Source: Promethearchaeota archaeon
Lineage (GTDB): Archaea; Asgardarchaeota; Lokiarchaeia; Sigynarchaeales; SOKP01
DNA: 49,420 nt
Reading direction: 5' to 3'
NCBI GenBank assembly: GCA_013375495.1
Contig: JABXKC010000029.1
Location: 1-49,420, forward strand
Below the pieces are notes generated by a model. It searched no databases, was not told where the DNA came from, and saw nothing but the letters and a program-made list of their open reading frames with translations. The translations under genes were made by a program, and so were the position numbers. How positions within the stretch are numbered: the first letter of the stretch is position 1; every line of letters starts with the position of its first letter. Shown one piece after another: positions 27,053 through 35,328 of this stretch.

Positions 27053-27393
27053 CTCCTTTGTAATTTATTATTCCCATATATATATTATTCAACCACAATA
27101 TAAAATTATTTGGGATTTTTTTTCATTTTCCCATTTTTCTAATTAAATCTTTTTTTATATATCTAATTCTACATTCAAATAATTAGTTGAATAAGCCCTA
27201 CTTTTACCATGCACATCATTTAAATTATTAAGAATTTTTTTGATATATTAACTGCGATGAAATGCAATATCAAGATAGCAACTCCAGTATTTTACGAGAT
27301 ATGATTATCTTTCTTAAAAAGCTTTATATCTACAGAAATATTAAATTTTATTTTTAGTCAATATTTTTATCTATTTTTTCATTAGATTAATTT
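27053..27393. other. Intergenic region with divergent promoters
   Basis: 341 bases without a gene, very AT-rich. Near the right end, GCTTTATATC (27321-27330) is a good archaeal TATA box for the MaoC gene, about 65 bases before its ATG. Near the left, ATATATATTATTC (27075-27087) could serve the VapBC pair on the minus strand. No tRNA, repeat or conserved RNA structure was recognised in the middle. Confidence 0.45.
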
Positions 27394-27834
27394 ATGTCGA
27401 AAATAGAAATCGTTAAGTTTGATGATTATAAAGAGGGAGATTCTGCTTCTTGCAGTAAAACTGTTACTGAAGCCGATGTAACCCTATTTGCGGGTATCAG
27501 TGGAGATTTTAATCCTCTTCACGTAAATGAGGAGTTTGCAAAAACTCAGATGTTTGGTAAACGGGTAGTACATGGTGCTTTTAGTTCCGCATTAATTTCA
27601 GCAGTACTTGGAGTTCATTTATTTGGCCCTGGAGCCCTTTATGCATCGCAAAAAGTAGTTTTTAAAAAACCAGTATATATTGGAGATACATTAACAGCAG
27701 TTGCAACAATAACAAAGAAATATACAAAAAAAGGAAAAAGTGGAACATTGCAATTTCTAGATATAGAAACTAAAGTGCTGAACCATAAAAATGAAGTTGT
27801 CACAGATGGGGAAGCACAAGTATTAATTATGTAA
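27394..27834 (+). CDS. MaoC-like (R)-specific enoyl-CoA hydratase
   Basis: A 146-residue single hot-dog-fold protein of the PhaJ type. The hydratase motif is complete: D38 and H43 in SGDFNPLHVNEEFA, followed by RVVHGAFSSALISAVLG. It reversibly hydrates trans-2-enoyl-CoA to (R)-3-hydroxyacyl-CoA. It has its own promoter and terminator and is likely monocistronic. It could serve beta-oxidation of the pimeloyl-CoA-level products, but this is not shown by the sequence. Confidence 0.85.
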   Translation: MSKIEIVKFDDYKEGDSASCSKTVTEADVTLFAGISGDFNPLHVNEEFAKTQMFGKRVVHGAFSSALISAVLGVHLFGPGALYASQKVVFKKPVYIGDTLTAVATITKKYTKKGKSGTLQFLDIETKVLNHKNEVVTDGEAQVLIM

Positions 27835-27856
27835 TTTTTTTTCTTTTTTTCATATT
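27835..27856 (+). terminator. T-rich terminator tract after MaoC gene
   Basis: Two long T runs interrupted by one C follow the stop codon directly. This is the usual form of archaeal U-tract termination, and the next gene has its own spacing of about 60 bases. Confidence 0.5.
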
Positions 27857-27915
27857 TTAACAATACATCATTTCTTTCATTTATTTTATAAACTATACAT
27901 AATTATTCCAGACTC

Positions 27916-28641
27916 ATGAAAAAACAATATTTAAACGATATTTTGGATCACCCTCTTTTAGGGAAACTACTTCCTGTTGACTTTAGCCCTTTAAAGACGT
28001 GTTCTTTTAATTGTTATTATTGTAGTTTAGGAAAAACTACTAATATGACTATGGAAAGAGAAGAATTTTATCCAGTTCAAGATGTTTTTCAGGAAATCGA
28101 TGCATATTTGCAACAAAATGATCCCCCTGATACGATCTTCCTTACGGGAAGTGGTGAGCCTGCTTTATTTTCGAAATTTGGAGAACTTGCGCGGAAAATC
28201 AAAGAGAAATATCCTACCATTACGATAACAGCATATTCAAATGCTTCTTTGTTGACTGATCCTGAAGTAAGAAAAGATTTTTGTGAATGTGACATTATGC
28301 AATTCAATTTAAATGCTGTTAAAGCTGAAGAATTCCGAATATTGAATAGACACCATGGTAATGTAAGAATTGAGAATGTTCTTGAAGGATTGAAAATATT
28401 TAAAACCGAGTCTAATAAACCAATTTGGATTCATACTATTTTTGGAGATAATTTTAATATTTCTAAAGAGAATATTATCGGACTGCGAAATTTTATCTCA
28501 GAACTTAAACCAGATAAATATATAATTCGGAAGTTCGAAATAGAAAATGATGTGAAACCATTAAGTAATGAAACTATCAATTTTATTAGATCTCAAATGG
28601 ATTCTTTAGATTGTGAATGTAAGTATATGGGATTTGATTAA
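27916..28641 (+). CDS. Radical SAM protein (COG0731-like)
   Basis: A 241-residue radical SAM enzyme. The cluster motif CSFNCYYC (CxxxCxxC) is preceded by VDFSPLKT, a layout like the TYW1/MoaA-neighbour family. The SAM-binding GSGEPALF follows near residue 75, and a partial TIM barrel is visible. It is shorter than TYW1 and has no flavodoxin domain, so it is not the wybutosine enzyme itself. The product is unknown. Its 3' end faces a small secreted-protein gene ten bases away. Confidence 0.8.
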   Translation: MKKQYLNDILDHPLLGKLLPVDFSPLKTCSFNCYYCSLGKTTNMTMEREEFYPVQDVFQEIDAYLQQNDPPDTIFLTGSGEPALFSKFGELARKIKEKYPTITITAYSNASLLTDPEVRKDFCECDIMQFNLNAVKAEEFRILNRHHGNVRIENVLEGLKIFKTESNKPIWIHTIFGDNFNISKENIIGLRNFISELKPDKYIIRKFEIENDVKPLSNETINFIRSQMDSLDCECKYMGFD

Positions 28642-28651
28642 TAAAGGTATC

Positions 28652-28936
28652 TCAAGTTTTTCTTTTTAAAGAATTATCATTACCTTGCAAATTTAGTGCT
28701 ACTAATTCAGTTGGTATAGTTCCATCCCCCGAATCCATCATTAGGTCAATATAATTACTAATATTTAATTTAATTGCCCAATTATAACTCTCACCCTTTT
28801 TTACCTCTACTCCAGTAGAAGATCTTGCTGAGGAGTTGTGTATTATTGAGGAAAAAAGTAGACTGCCAAGTATAAAAATAAATATTAGTCTACTTTTCTT
28901 CAAGTTGTTTTTTCGGAGGAATGAACGTTTCACCAT
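28652..28936 (-). CDS. Short secreted protein, possibly truncated
   Basis: A 94-residue protein with a clear signal peptide (basic KKSRLIFIFILGSLLFSSII, cleavage near residue 37). The short mature part begins VEVKKGESYNWAIKLNISN, the kind of beta-sandwich opening seen at the start of much longer secreted proteins in Asgard archaea. The ORF stops soon after, with no membrane anchor, so it may be a truncated remnant of a larger surface protein. Secretion is likely; function unknown. Confidence 0.5.
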   Translation of the reverse strand: MVKRSFLRKNNLKKSRLIFIFILGSLLFSSIIHNSSARSSTGVEVKKGESYNWAIKLNISNYIDLMMDSGDGTIPTELVALNLQGNDNSLKRKT

Positions 28937-29027
28937 AATAGTACATATTAATCCAAAGTTATTAAAAAATTTTAATAAAAAGAGAATAATATTTGCTAGA
29001 AAATCTGAGGGAATTCGTGTATAGAAT

Positions 29028-29038
29028 TATATATAAAC
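29028..29038 (+). promoter_or_regulatory. TATA box upstream of RING-like membrane protein
   Basis: TTATATATAAA-like sequence about 40 bases before the probable start. Archaeal transcription starts roughly 25 bases downstream of the TATA box. This would place the RNA 5' end near 29055-29060, just before the ATT/ATA codons proposed as translation start, giving a leaderless or nearly leaderless message. Confidence 0.45.
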
Positions 29039-29074
29039 GCCTATAATATTAATTAGCAGATTATTACTTTTATT

Positions 29075-29638
29075 ATAAATCTTGGAATAGGATTTGCTTT
29101 TTTTTATATAGGATTCTCACAAATCGGATTAGAGTTGCCTGATCGGTCCTTAGTAGGAGATGAATACCTCTTACTTATGGCTTTTGTCGGGTTAGGTTCT
29201 GCGGTTGGTGTTTTACTTGGAGAAGTATTAAGTAAGCTAATTGAAACTAAGACTGCTTATTTGACAATAGTATTACTCTTTGTTTTTATTTGTGCTATTA
29301 TTGTTGTTTTTCAAGTATATGAGACTCTCCCCTCAAGTTCAGAAAAATTCATTAGACCTGATAATTTTGACGAAGAAGATTTATCCCTCTATAAAGAACG
29401 TAAGATTTGCTTAGTATGTAAAGGGAATGCCATTGGATTTGAAGTATATGTATGTACTGAATGTGGTGTCCTTTATTGTTTAAAATGTGCTAGAGCACTT
29501 AGCAATTTGGAAAATATTTGCTGGACATGTAATGCTCCTATTGAACAATCTAAGCCCATTAATCCATTAGAAGAGGAACAAGAAGAGTTAAGAGAAGAAG
29601 TGGAAGTAAATAAATTAAAAAAGATTTCTAAACGTTAA
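29075..29638 (+). CDS. Membrane protein with C4C4 RING-like zinc domain
   Basis: About 187 residues. There are three membrane helices: one from the start (LGIGFAFFYIGFSQIGL), one at EYLLLMAFVGLGSAVGVLLG and one at TAYLTIVLLFVFICAIIVVF. A soluble zinc domain follows with eight Cys: C112-x2-C115-x11-C127-x2-C130-x4-C135-x2-C138-x10-C149-x2-C152. This cross-brace spacing is close to C4C4 RING fingers such as CNOT4, although a double zinc ribbon is possible. An acidic/basic coiled tail ends the protein. The frame is open upstream only to a TAG at 29054 and contains no ATG, GTG or TTG before TTG 29135. That TTG would remove the first helix, so ATT 29072 or ATA 29075 is the likelier start. It lies just upstream of the DRG GTPase gene. 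Confidence 0.6.
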   Translation: MNLGIGFAFFYIGFSQIGLELPDRSLVGDEYLLLMAFVGLGSAVGVLLGEVLSKLIETKTAYLTIVLLFVFICAIIVVFQVYETLPSSSEKFIRPDNFDEEDLSLYKERKICLVCKGNAIGFEVYVCTECGVLYCLKCARALSNLENICWTCNAPIEQSKPINPLEEEQEELREEVEVNKLKKISKR

Positions 29639-29709
29639 ATCATAGCTCTTTGAGCAAAAGTTTTCGAAAAATTTTTTGTATTTGCTTTATTTTTATTAAT
29701 TGGTATGAA

Positions 29710-30846
29710 ATGTCCGAAAAAGTCGAAGATCGAATAAAAGAATTAGAAGAACGACTGGCTTCCACCAAGGTAAACAAAGCTACACAAAAAAGTATAAATT
29801 TCATTAAAGCACAATTAGCTAAACTCCGCGAAGACTTGATTCGTATCGCAAGTTCTAAGAAAGGCGGTGGTGGGGGCTTCACTATTAAAAGAACAGGAGA
29901 TGCTCAAGTGGCATTCATTGGATTTCCCTCAGTTGGGAAATCTTCTTTATTAAATTTGCTAACTGAAGGTAATACTCATTCTAAAGTTGCATCATATGAT
30001 TTTACTACTGTTACAGCCATACCTGGTATGATGAATATCGAAGAAGCAAAAATTCAGCTTATTGATTTACCTGGAATAATTTTAGGTGCTGCTGCGGGTA
30101 AAGGGCGAGGAAAGGAAGTATTAGCAGCAGTACGCTCGGCAGAGTTAGTGTTAATTATAATATGTTTTCGTTCTGATGGAACGATTAATCTTTCTGATTT
30201 GAAGACTATTAGAATGGAGTTGAATAATGCAGGAATCCGGTTAAATACAAGACCACCTAAGATTGAAATTAAAGAGCGCACACGTGGAGGAATTCATTTT
30301 ACTTACAAAGGGCACCAACTCATGGATGCTGATGAAGTTAAATCTCTAATGAATGAACTTAAAGTCCGGAACGCGGGGGTTCATTTCTCTGAGCCAGATA
30401 TTACCCCCGATCAATTAATAGATTTCATATATGGAAATCGTATCTACACGAGAGAATTCGTGGTAATTAATAAATCAGATTTAATGAAAGAAAAAATACC
30501 AAATAAAGTCATTACAAAGGCAATCGGTCATGATCACTGGATAATGATCTCAGCTAAGAATCAGGAAAAAATTAATGCGCTCCGCCATAAAATTTTCGGG
30601 GAATTGAATTTAATACGAGTGTTTTTGAAGCCACCAAGACAGGAAGCTGATATGGATGAGCCAATAATTCTCCACCGGGGCGATACACTGGAGAAACTCT
30701 GTCGTAAAATTCACAAACGATTCATAAGCGATTATCGCTACTCATTAATATGGGGTAAATCTGCAAAGCATCCCGGTCAAAAATTTGATAACCTAGATCA
30801 CGTAGTTGAGGATGGTGACATCATTTCAATTTATCTGAAGCGATAG
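29710..30846 (+). CDS. drg: DRG/Rbg-family GTPase with TGS domain
   Basis: A 378-residue OBG-like GTPase. A coiled N-terminus (KVEDRIKELEERLASTKVNKATQK) is followed by G1 GFPSVGKSS at residues 71-79, G3 DLPGI, G4 NKSD, the DRG-specific insertion after G3/G4, and a C-terminal TGS domain (about residues 300-378). The family is found in archaea and eukaryotes and associates with translating ribosomes. The start is the ATG at 29710 (MSEKVEDR); a longer frame reaching 29650 adds 20 hydrophobic residues not seen in the family. It is 71 bases downstream of the RING-like gene. Confidence 0.92.
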   Translation: MSEKVEDRIKELEERLASTKVNKATQKSINFIKAQLAKLREDLIRIASSKKGGGGGFTIKRTGDAQVAFIGFPSVGKSSLLNLLTEGNTHSKVASYDFTTVTAIPGMMNIEEAKIQLIDLPGIILGAAAGKGRGKEVLAAVRSAELVLIIICFRSDGTINLSDLKTIRMELNNAGIRLNTRPPKIEIKERTRGGIHFTYKGHQLMDADEVKSLMNELKVRNAGVHFSEPDITPDQLIDFIYGNRIYTREFVVINKSDLMKEKIPNKVITKAIGHDHWIMISAKNQEKINALRHKIFGELNLIRVFLKPPRQEADMDEPIILHRGDTLEKLCRKIHKRFISDYRYSLIWGKSAKHPGQKFDNLDHVVEDGDIISIYLKR

Positions 30847-30941
30847 TAGGAATTTTCATGGCTTGTATATATACAACTATAATTCTATAAATATACTAAA
30901 TCCAAAATTAATCTTCCTATAAATAGAAATAATTTATAATA

Positions 30942-32222
30942 TTATTGATTTTGTAGGAAAAACAAAACTGTCGGCACTAAATTCCCTTTAAGCGATAATC
31001 TCTCGTTTTTTGGTAAATTTACTAAATTTGTTGCCATTTCATTAATTGAGAGTTCGGCAGAATCAAGATTGAATAGTGTTCTATATTTAGGATCATCTGG
31101 ATTTGAAAATACTACTTTTTGCCATTTTGATCCTAAAGCATTTGCCTGTAATTGTAACCCTGCCAATGCCATCCCAGCTTCAATCTCAGCCCAATATTTT
31201 ATATTCATAACTCTATGCATAAATCCGGCACATGGCTTCTTTCTATCGATACATAGTAAAATAGCATAATTAGGTAAATTTACACCAAATTCCTTTTCAA
31301 TTTCTACTTTAGAACTATCTGAAGCAAAATGCTGAAGAAAGTGATCATAAGTTATCTTATCATTCACCTCTATCCATCTATTTAACGCTGAATATCCGAT
31401 AGGATTGTATACATATAATCCTTTTGGCAGATTAGCAAGATCCTCCACAATAACTATTGGATAAACAGCATATCCAGCGCATCCAGAAGCATGTACTCTA
31501 CCATAACCATTTTTCTCTAAAGCATCTCTGTTTCCATGTGTAGTATGATCATTTTCTCCTTGGCAAGCCCATAATAATTGAGAGATCTCATGTAAAGTCG
31601 TATGATTAGGATTTTTTTTATCCCTCTGATTAAATATGGCAGTATCTAATGGTACCCCCTCATATTGATTTTTGTAGATTTTGCGATCTTTGTAGCATGC
31701 TGGGGTGTCGAGTAAAACAGTACTACCTTCCACTTCCCTTTGAAGAAGTTCTGATATATCTTCTACTAAAGCCCCTCGGTCTCTTTCTCGAACTGCTACT
31801 GAATATAAAAACGCATAATTTTGATTAAGTTTATTATTAATGAGTTTATTATATTTTTTCGGAGCTCTAGCACGTTGGGATACTCCAAGCCCCATGCTTT
31901 CAACTTTTAATGAGAGATATTGCCAAATAAGTCCTACATCGATTAAATCATCTAACTCGATTGATTCTTTCCAAATCAATTCTGGATAGAGCTCCATTGA
32001 ATATTGAGTTTTCTCTTTATCTGTAATTAATGTCAACTCGTTATCTTTATACAAATATATTCCACCCGAATAATCCCCGCCATCGGGTAGCACTACAAAT
32101 AAAGACTTTAAGGGTACCGCTTGGTTGGTAGATCTACAAATATCCAAGATCTCCATCATCGATAAAGTTCTACCCGCCCCAGAGCAGTCTTTACGACTTG
32201 CTAAACTTTCTTGTAAACTCAT
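30942..32222 (-). CDS. Tandem nitroreductase-like (SagB-type) flavoprotein
   Basis: A 426-residue protein built from two related halves. Each half contains the nitroreductase pattern of an FMN-binding loop and the IEAGMALAGLQLQANALGS-like helix: WQYLSLKVESMGLGVSQRA in the first half and EIEAGMALAGLQLQANALG in the second. The second half also has the SagB-like LHEISQLLWACQGEN and RVHASGCAGYAVYP. SagB-type enzymes oxidise azoline rings in peptide products or act as general reductases. No precursor peptide or cyclodehydratase gene is nearby, so a peptide-modifying role is not supported here. Confidence 0.75.
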   Translation of the reverse strand: MSLQESLASRKDCSGAGRTLSMMEILDICRSTNQAVPLKSLFVVLPDGGDYSGGIYLYKDNELTLITDKEKTQYSMELYPELIWKESIELDDLIDVGLIWQYLSLKVESMGLGVSQRARAPKKYNKLINNKLNQNYAFLYSVAVRERDRGALVEDISELLQREVEGSTVLLDTPACYKDRKIYKNQYEGVPLDTAIFNQRDKKNPNHTTLHEISQLLWACQGENDHTTHGNRDALEKNGYGRVHASGCAGYAVYPIVIVEDLANLPKGLYVYNPIGYSALNRWIEVNDKITYDHFLQHFASDSSKVEIEKEFGVNLPNYAILLCIDRKKPCAGFMHRVMNIKYWAEIEAGMALAGLQLQANALGSKWQKVVFSNPDDPKYRTLFNLDSAELSINEMATNLVNLPKNERLSLKGNLVPTVLFFLQNQ

Positions 32223-32305
32223 TTTTAACCCATATATATTATTACTTTAACAGTAATTATACATTTATTTCAAATTAAATTTATGATAAGTGTTTACCAG
32301 AGAAA

Positions 32306-32325
32306 TTTCCCATAAATATGGGAAA
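32306..32325. promoter_or_regulatory. Perfect 20-base palindrome upstream of acyl-CoA ligase: candidate operator
   Basis: TTTCCCATA-AA-TATGGGAAA is a perfect 9+9-base inverted repeat with a 2-base centre. It ends nine bases before a TATA box (32334-32347), so it overlaps or abuts the BRE. A dimeric repressor or activator bound there would control the ligase gene, and possibly the divergent SagB-like gene. Confidence 0.6.
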
Positions 32326-32333
32326 AGGTAAAA

Positions 32334-32347
32334 TTTTTTATATAATT
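32334..32347 (+). promoter_or_regulatory. TATA box for acyl-CoA ligase gene
   Basis: TTTTTTATATAATTT is preceded by a purine-rich BRE-like stretch (GGGAAAAGGTAAAA). Transcription would start near 32372, giving a leader of about 80 bases that ends in a strong AGGAGG ribosome site (32439-32444). Confidence 0.55.
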
Positions 32348-32452
32348 TAGATGTTTAAAATAAGATTAAAATATTTTTGAAATCGTTCTGATTCATTAAA
32401 GCAGAGAAATAATTTACTTGAATGAATCTTTCTATGAAAGGAGGATAATTCT

Positions 32453-34030
32453 ATGACATGGCTTAATATTGGTGAAATTATTAATGTTAATGCTAAAAAA
32501 TATCCAAATAAACTTGCCTTAAAAGATGCAATACGGCAATTAACATTTAAGGAATTAAATGAAAGAACTAATAAACTTGCTAATGGAATTCTTAAAAATG
32601 GTATAAAAAAAGGAGATAAAATCGCTATTTTATCTAATAATTCAATAGAATTTATGGAAATTTATGTAGCGGCAGCTAAGGGAGGATTTATAATTGTTCC
32701 CTTGAATTTTCGGCTACACCCAGATGACGTTTCCTTTATCATTAATAATTCAGATGCAAAATGGCTAATTGTAGAATCCAGATTCTACAAGGCTACTGAA
32801 AAAATTTGGGAACGAGCTGAAGAATTGGGATTTGAGAATGTTCAACGCGTTTTGATTGCTGATAAACCAGCAGAAGGCTGGAAATATTTTGAAGATATTG
32901 TAGAAATGGGAGGCAATACATATCCCGCTGTAAAAATTAATCCAGAAGATACATGGGTCATTCTATATACATCAGGTACCACTGGGAAACCTAAAGGGGT
33001 GATACGTTCCCATCGTTCCTATATTGCATTTTTCCTTATTAATGAAGCAGAATTTTCCTTTACTCCTCAAGATTATGGAATGATCTTGATGCCACTATCT
33101 CATGTAAATTCCACATTCTATTCTTTTGTGTTCACTTACCTTGGAGCTCCAGTGTATGTTCATATTGAGTATAAATTTGATCCAGAGGAAATTTTAAAGA
33201 TAATTGACCAAGAGAAAATAACATTTACTTCAATGATCCCTACTCATTATAATTTAATTTTAAGCCTACCAGAGGAAATAAAACAAAAATATGATCTTAG
33301 CTCTGTAACGGCATTATTGACTTCTTCGGCTCCTGCAACTAAGCAAATGAAATTAGATGTAATGAATCTATTCAATAAGACAAAGCTCTTTGAGGCTTAT
33401 GGGTCAACAGAAGCAGGGCTTGTAACTCTTCTTAGACCTGAGGATCAGATGAATAAGCTAGGTTCTATAGGAAAAGAATGTATTGGTACTGATTGTATAA
33501 AACTTTTAGATGAAGATGGAAACTCAGTTCCTATAGGAGAAATTGGTGAATTATATTCCCGGGGTCCACAAATGTTTGATGAATATTATAAATTACCAGA
33601 AAAAACTAAAGAGTCTTTTAAAGGAGAATTTTTTAGTGCTGGTGATATGGGTAAAAAAGATGAAGATGGGTTTTATATCCTTGTAGATAGAAAAGCTAAT
33701 ATGATAATTTCTGGTGGAGAACACATTTATCCCTCTGAAGTTGAAAAAGTTGTTGTTTCACATCCTTCAGTTGTAGAATGTGCTGTAATTGGATTATGTG
33801 ATTATAAATGGGGCGAAAGTGTGACAGCGGTTTGTATTTTAAATAAAGAGGTATCTTCTGATGATTTTACTAAAGAGATGCATCAATACTGTGAAGATAA
33901 ATTAGCTAGATTTAAGATTCCAAAACGATTTTTATTCATTAATTCTAATGAGATGCCTCGAACAGGTTCTGGAAAAGTAGTACACCGAAGTCTGCGAGAA
34001 CGATTTAATAAACAAATTAATAATGAATAA
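32453..34030 (+). CDS. Acyl-CoA ligase (AMP-forming)
   Basis: A 525-residue ANL-superfamily ligase. The P-loop ILYTSGTTGKPKGV is at about residues 170-183, and the ATP motif YGSTEAG and hinge motif GDMGKKDEDGFYILVDRKANM follow in order. The acyl-adenylate lysine is K508 in PRTGSGKVVHR. It activates a carboxylic acid to its CoA thioester with ATP. Acid type cannot be fixed: medium-chain, aromatic and hydroxy acids are possible. It opens the second acyl-CoA module. AGGAGG lies eight bases before the ATG. Confidence 0.9.
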   Translation: MTWLNIGEIINVNAKKYPNKLALKDAIRQLTFKELNERTNKLANGILKNGIKKGDKIAILSNNSIEFMEIYVAAAKGGFIIVPLNFRLHPDDVSFIINNSDAKWLIVESRFYKATEKIWERAEELGFENVQRVLIADKPAEGWKYFEDIVEMGGNTYPAVKINPEDTWVILYTSGTTGKPKGVIRSHRSYIAFFLINEAEFSFTPQDYGMILMPLSHVNSTFYSFVFTYLGAPVYVHIEYKFDPEEILKIIDQEKITFTSMIPTHYNLILSLPEEIKQKYDLSSVTALLTSSAPATKQMKLDVMNLFNKTKLFEAYGSTEAGLVTLLRPEDQMNKLGSIGKECIGTDCIKLLDEDGNSVPIGEIGELYSRGPQMFDEYYKLPEKTKESFKGEFFSAGDMGKKDEDGFYILVDRKANMIISGGEHIYPSEVEKVVVSHPSVVECAVIGLCDYKWGESVTAVCILNKEVSSDDFTKEMHQYCEDKLARFKIPKRFLFINSNEMPRTGSGKVVHRSLRERFNKQINNE

Positions 34031-34077
34031 GAAATTAACAAAATAAAAATTAAGAATTAAACTAGGTTATTAAAAAA

Positions 34078-35286
34078 ATGTCTTTTAAAAAAGCTTACAT
34101 ACCTTATGGACAATACTGGAGTACTCCTTTTTCAAGGTGGCAAATGAGTTTTCAAAATCTCCATGCTATTAAATTTGCGGCAGAAATTACCACTAAGTTT
34201 TTAGAGGAAAGCAAAATTTCTCCTAAAGAATTTGATGAGCTCATATTTGGTTTGACAATTCCGCAACTCAACTGTTTCTATGGAGGACCATGGTTAGCTA
34301 GCATGATTGGAGCTGAACAAACTACAGGACCAATTATCAGTCAAGCATGTGCTACAGGAACTAACACGGTTTCTATTGCTGCACAAAATATAGAAACGGG
34401 AGTAAATAAAAATGTCCTTGTAGTGTGTGCAGATCGCTGTTCCAACGGACCTCACCTTGCTTATCCTAATCCTCAAGCCCCTGGCAGTACATTAGATTCA
34501 GAAAACTGGGTTTGGGATAATTTTGGTTATGATCCCTATGCGAAAAATTCGATGATAGAAACAGGTGAGAATGTAGCTAAGGAAGTAGGTATTACTAAAA
34601 AGGAGCAAGACGAAGTTACTCTATTACGTTATAATCAATATCAAGATTCTTTAAAGAATGATCGTGCATTCCAAAAAAAATATATGATAGGACCAATCGA
34701 GGTAAAGGATCGCTCTGGTAGAAAAGTATTGGCTACTGTAGAAGGAGATGAGGGGATATATCCAACTATGATGGATGGTCTCTCTAAACTTAGACCTGTA
34801 CTTCCAGATGGTACAATAACTTACGGAACTCAAACTCATCCTGCTGATGGAAATTGTGGTATTATTATAACTACACAAGAGAACGCAGAAAAGTTACGAA
34901 AGGAGCAAGATGTCGAAGTGAAAGTAGTTTCTTATAGTGACCATAAAACGAAGAAAGGCTATATGGCTATGGCTATTGTTCCTGCTGCTAAAAAAGCTTT
35001 AGAAAATGCGGGGATTTCCATAGCAGATGTATCTGTAATAAAAACACATAACCCTTTTGCTATAAATGATGTGTATTTCAGTAGGGAGATGGATGTTGAT
35101 TGGAAAGATATGAATAATTACGGAAGTTCACTCATATTTGGCCATCCACAAGCGCCTACGATGTTGAGGATAATAATTGAATTGATCGAAGAACTAGTAA
35201 TGAAGGGTGGAGGATACGGATTAGCAGATGGATGTGCTGCTGGTGATACTGGTGCAGCTTTGGTATTAGAAGTAAAAGTAGATTAA
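34078..35286 (+). CDS. Thiolase-family enzyme
   Basis: A 402-residue thiolase with the full catalytic set: nucleophile C91 (SQACATGTN), H356 (IFGHPQAP) and C386 (DGCAAGDTG). The TH-N segment at H324 (KTHNPFAIND) replaces the common NEAFA loop, and the NNYGSSLIFGHP motif is a divergent form of the usual NxxGGAIAxGHP. It probably cleaves or condenses a 3-oxoacyl-CoA, but the altered loops make a special substrate likely. It follows the ligase by 47 bases. Confidence 0.85.
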   Translation: MSFKKAYIPYGQYWSTPFSRWQMSFQNLHAIKFAAEITTKFLEESKISPKEFDELIFGLTIPQLNCFYGGPWLASMIGAEQTTGPIISQACATGTNTVSIAAQNIETGVNKNVLVVCADRCSNGPHLAYPNPQAPGSTLDSENWVWDNFGYDPYAKNSMIETGENVAKEVGITKKEQDEVTLLRYNQYQDSLKNDRAFQKKYMIGPIEVKDRSGRKVLATVEGDEGIYPTMMDGLSKLRPVLPDGTITYGTQTHPADGNCGIIITTQENAEKLRKEQDVEVKVVSYSDHKTKKGYMAMAIVPAAKKALENAGISIADVSVIKTHNPFAINDVYFSREMDVDWKDMNNYGSSLIFGHPQAPTMLRIIIELIEELVMKGGGYGLADGCAAGDTGAALVLEVKVD

Positions 35287-35328
35287 ATACATAAAGAAAT
35301 ATTTACCCATTCTGTAGGGGGGAGTTTA

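Noticed and set aside
30942..32222. SagB-like gene as part of a peptide natural-product cluster
   Set aside because: No cyclodehydratase, precursor peptide or exporter gene is nearby.
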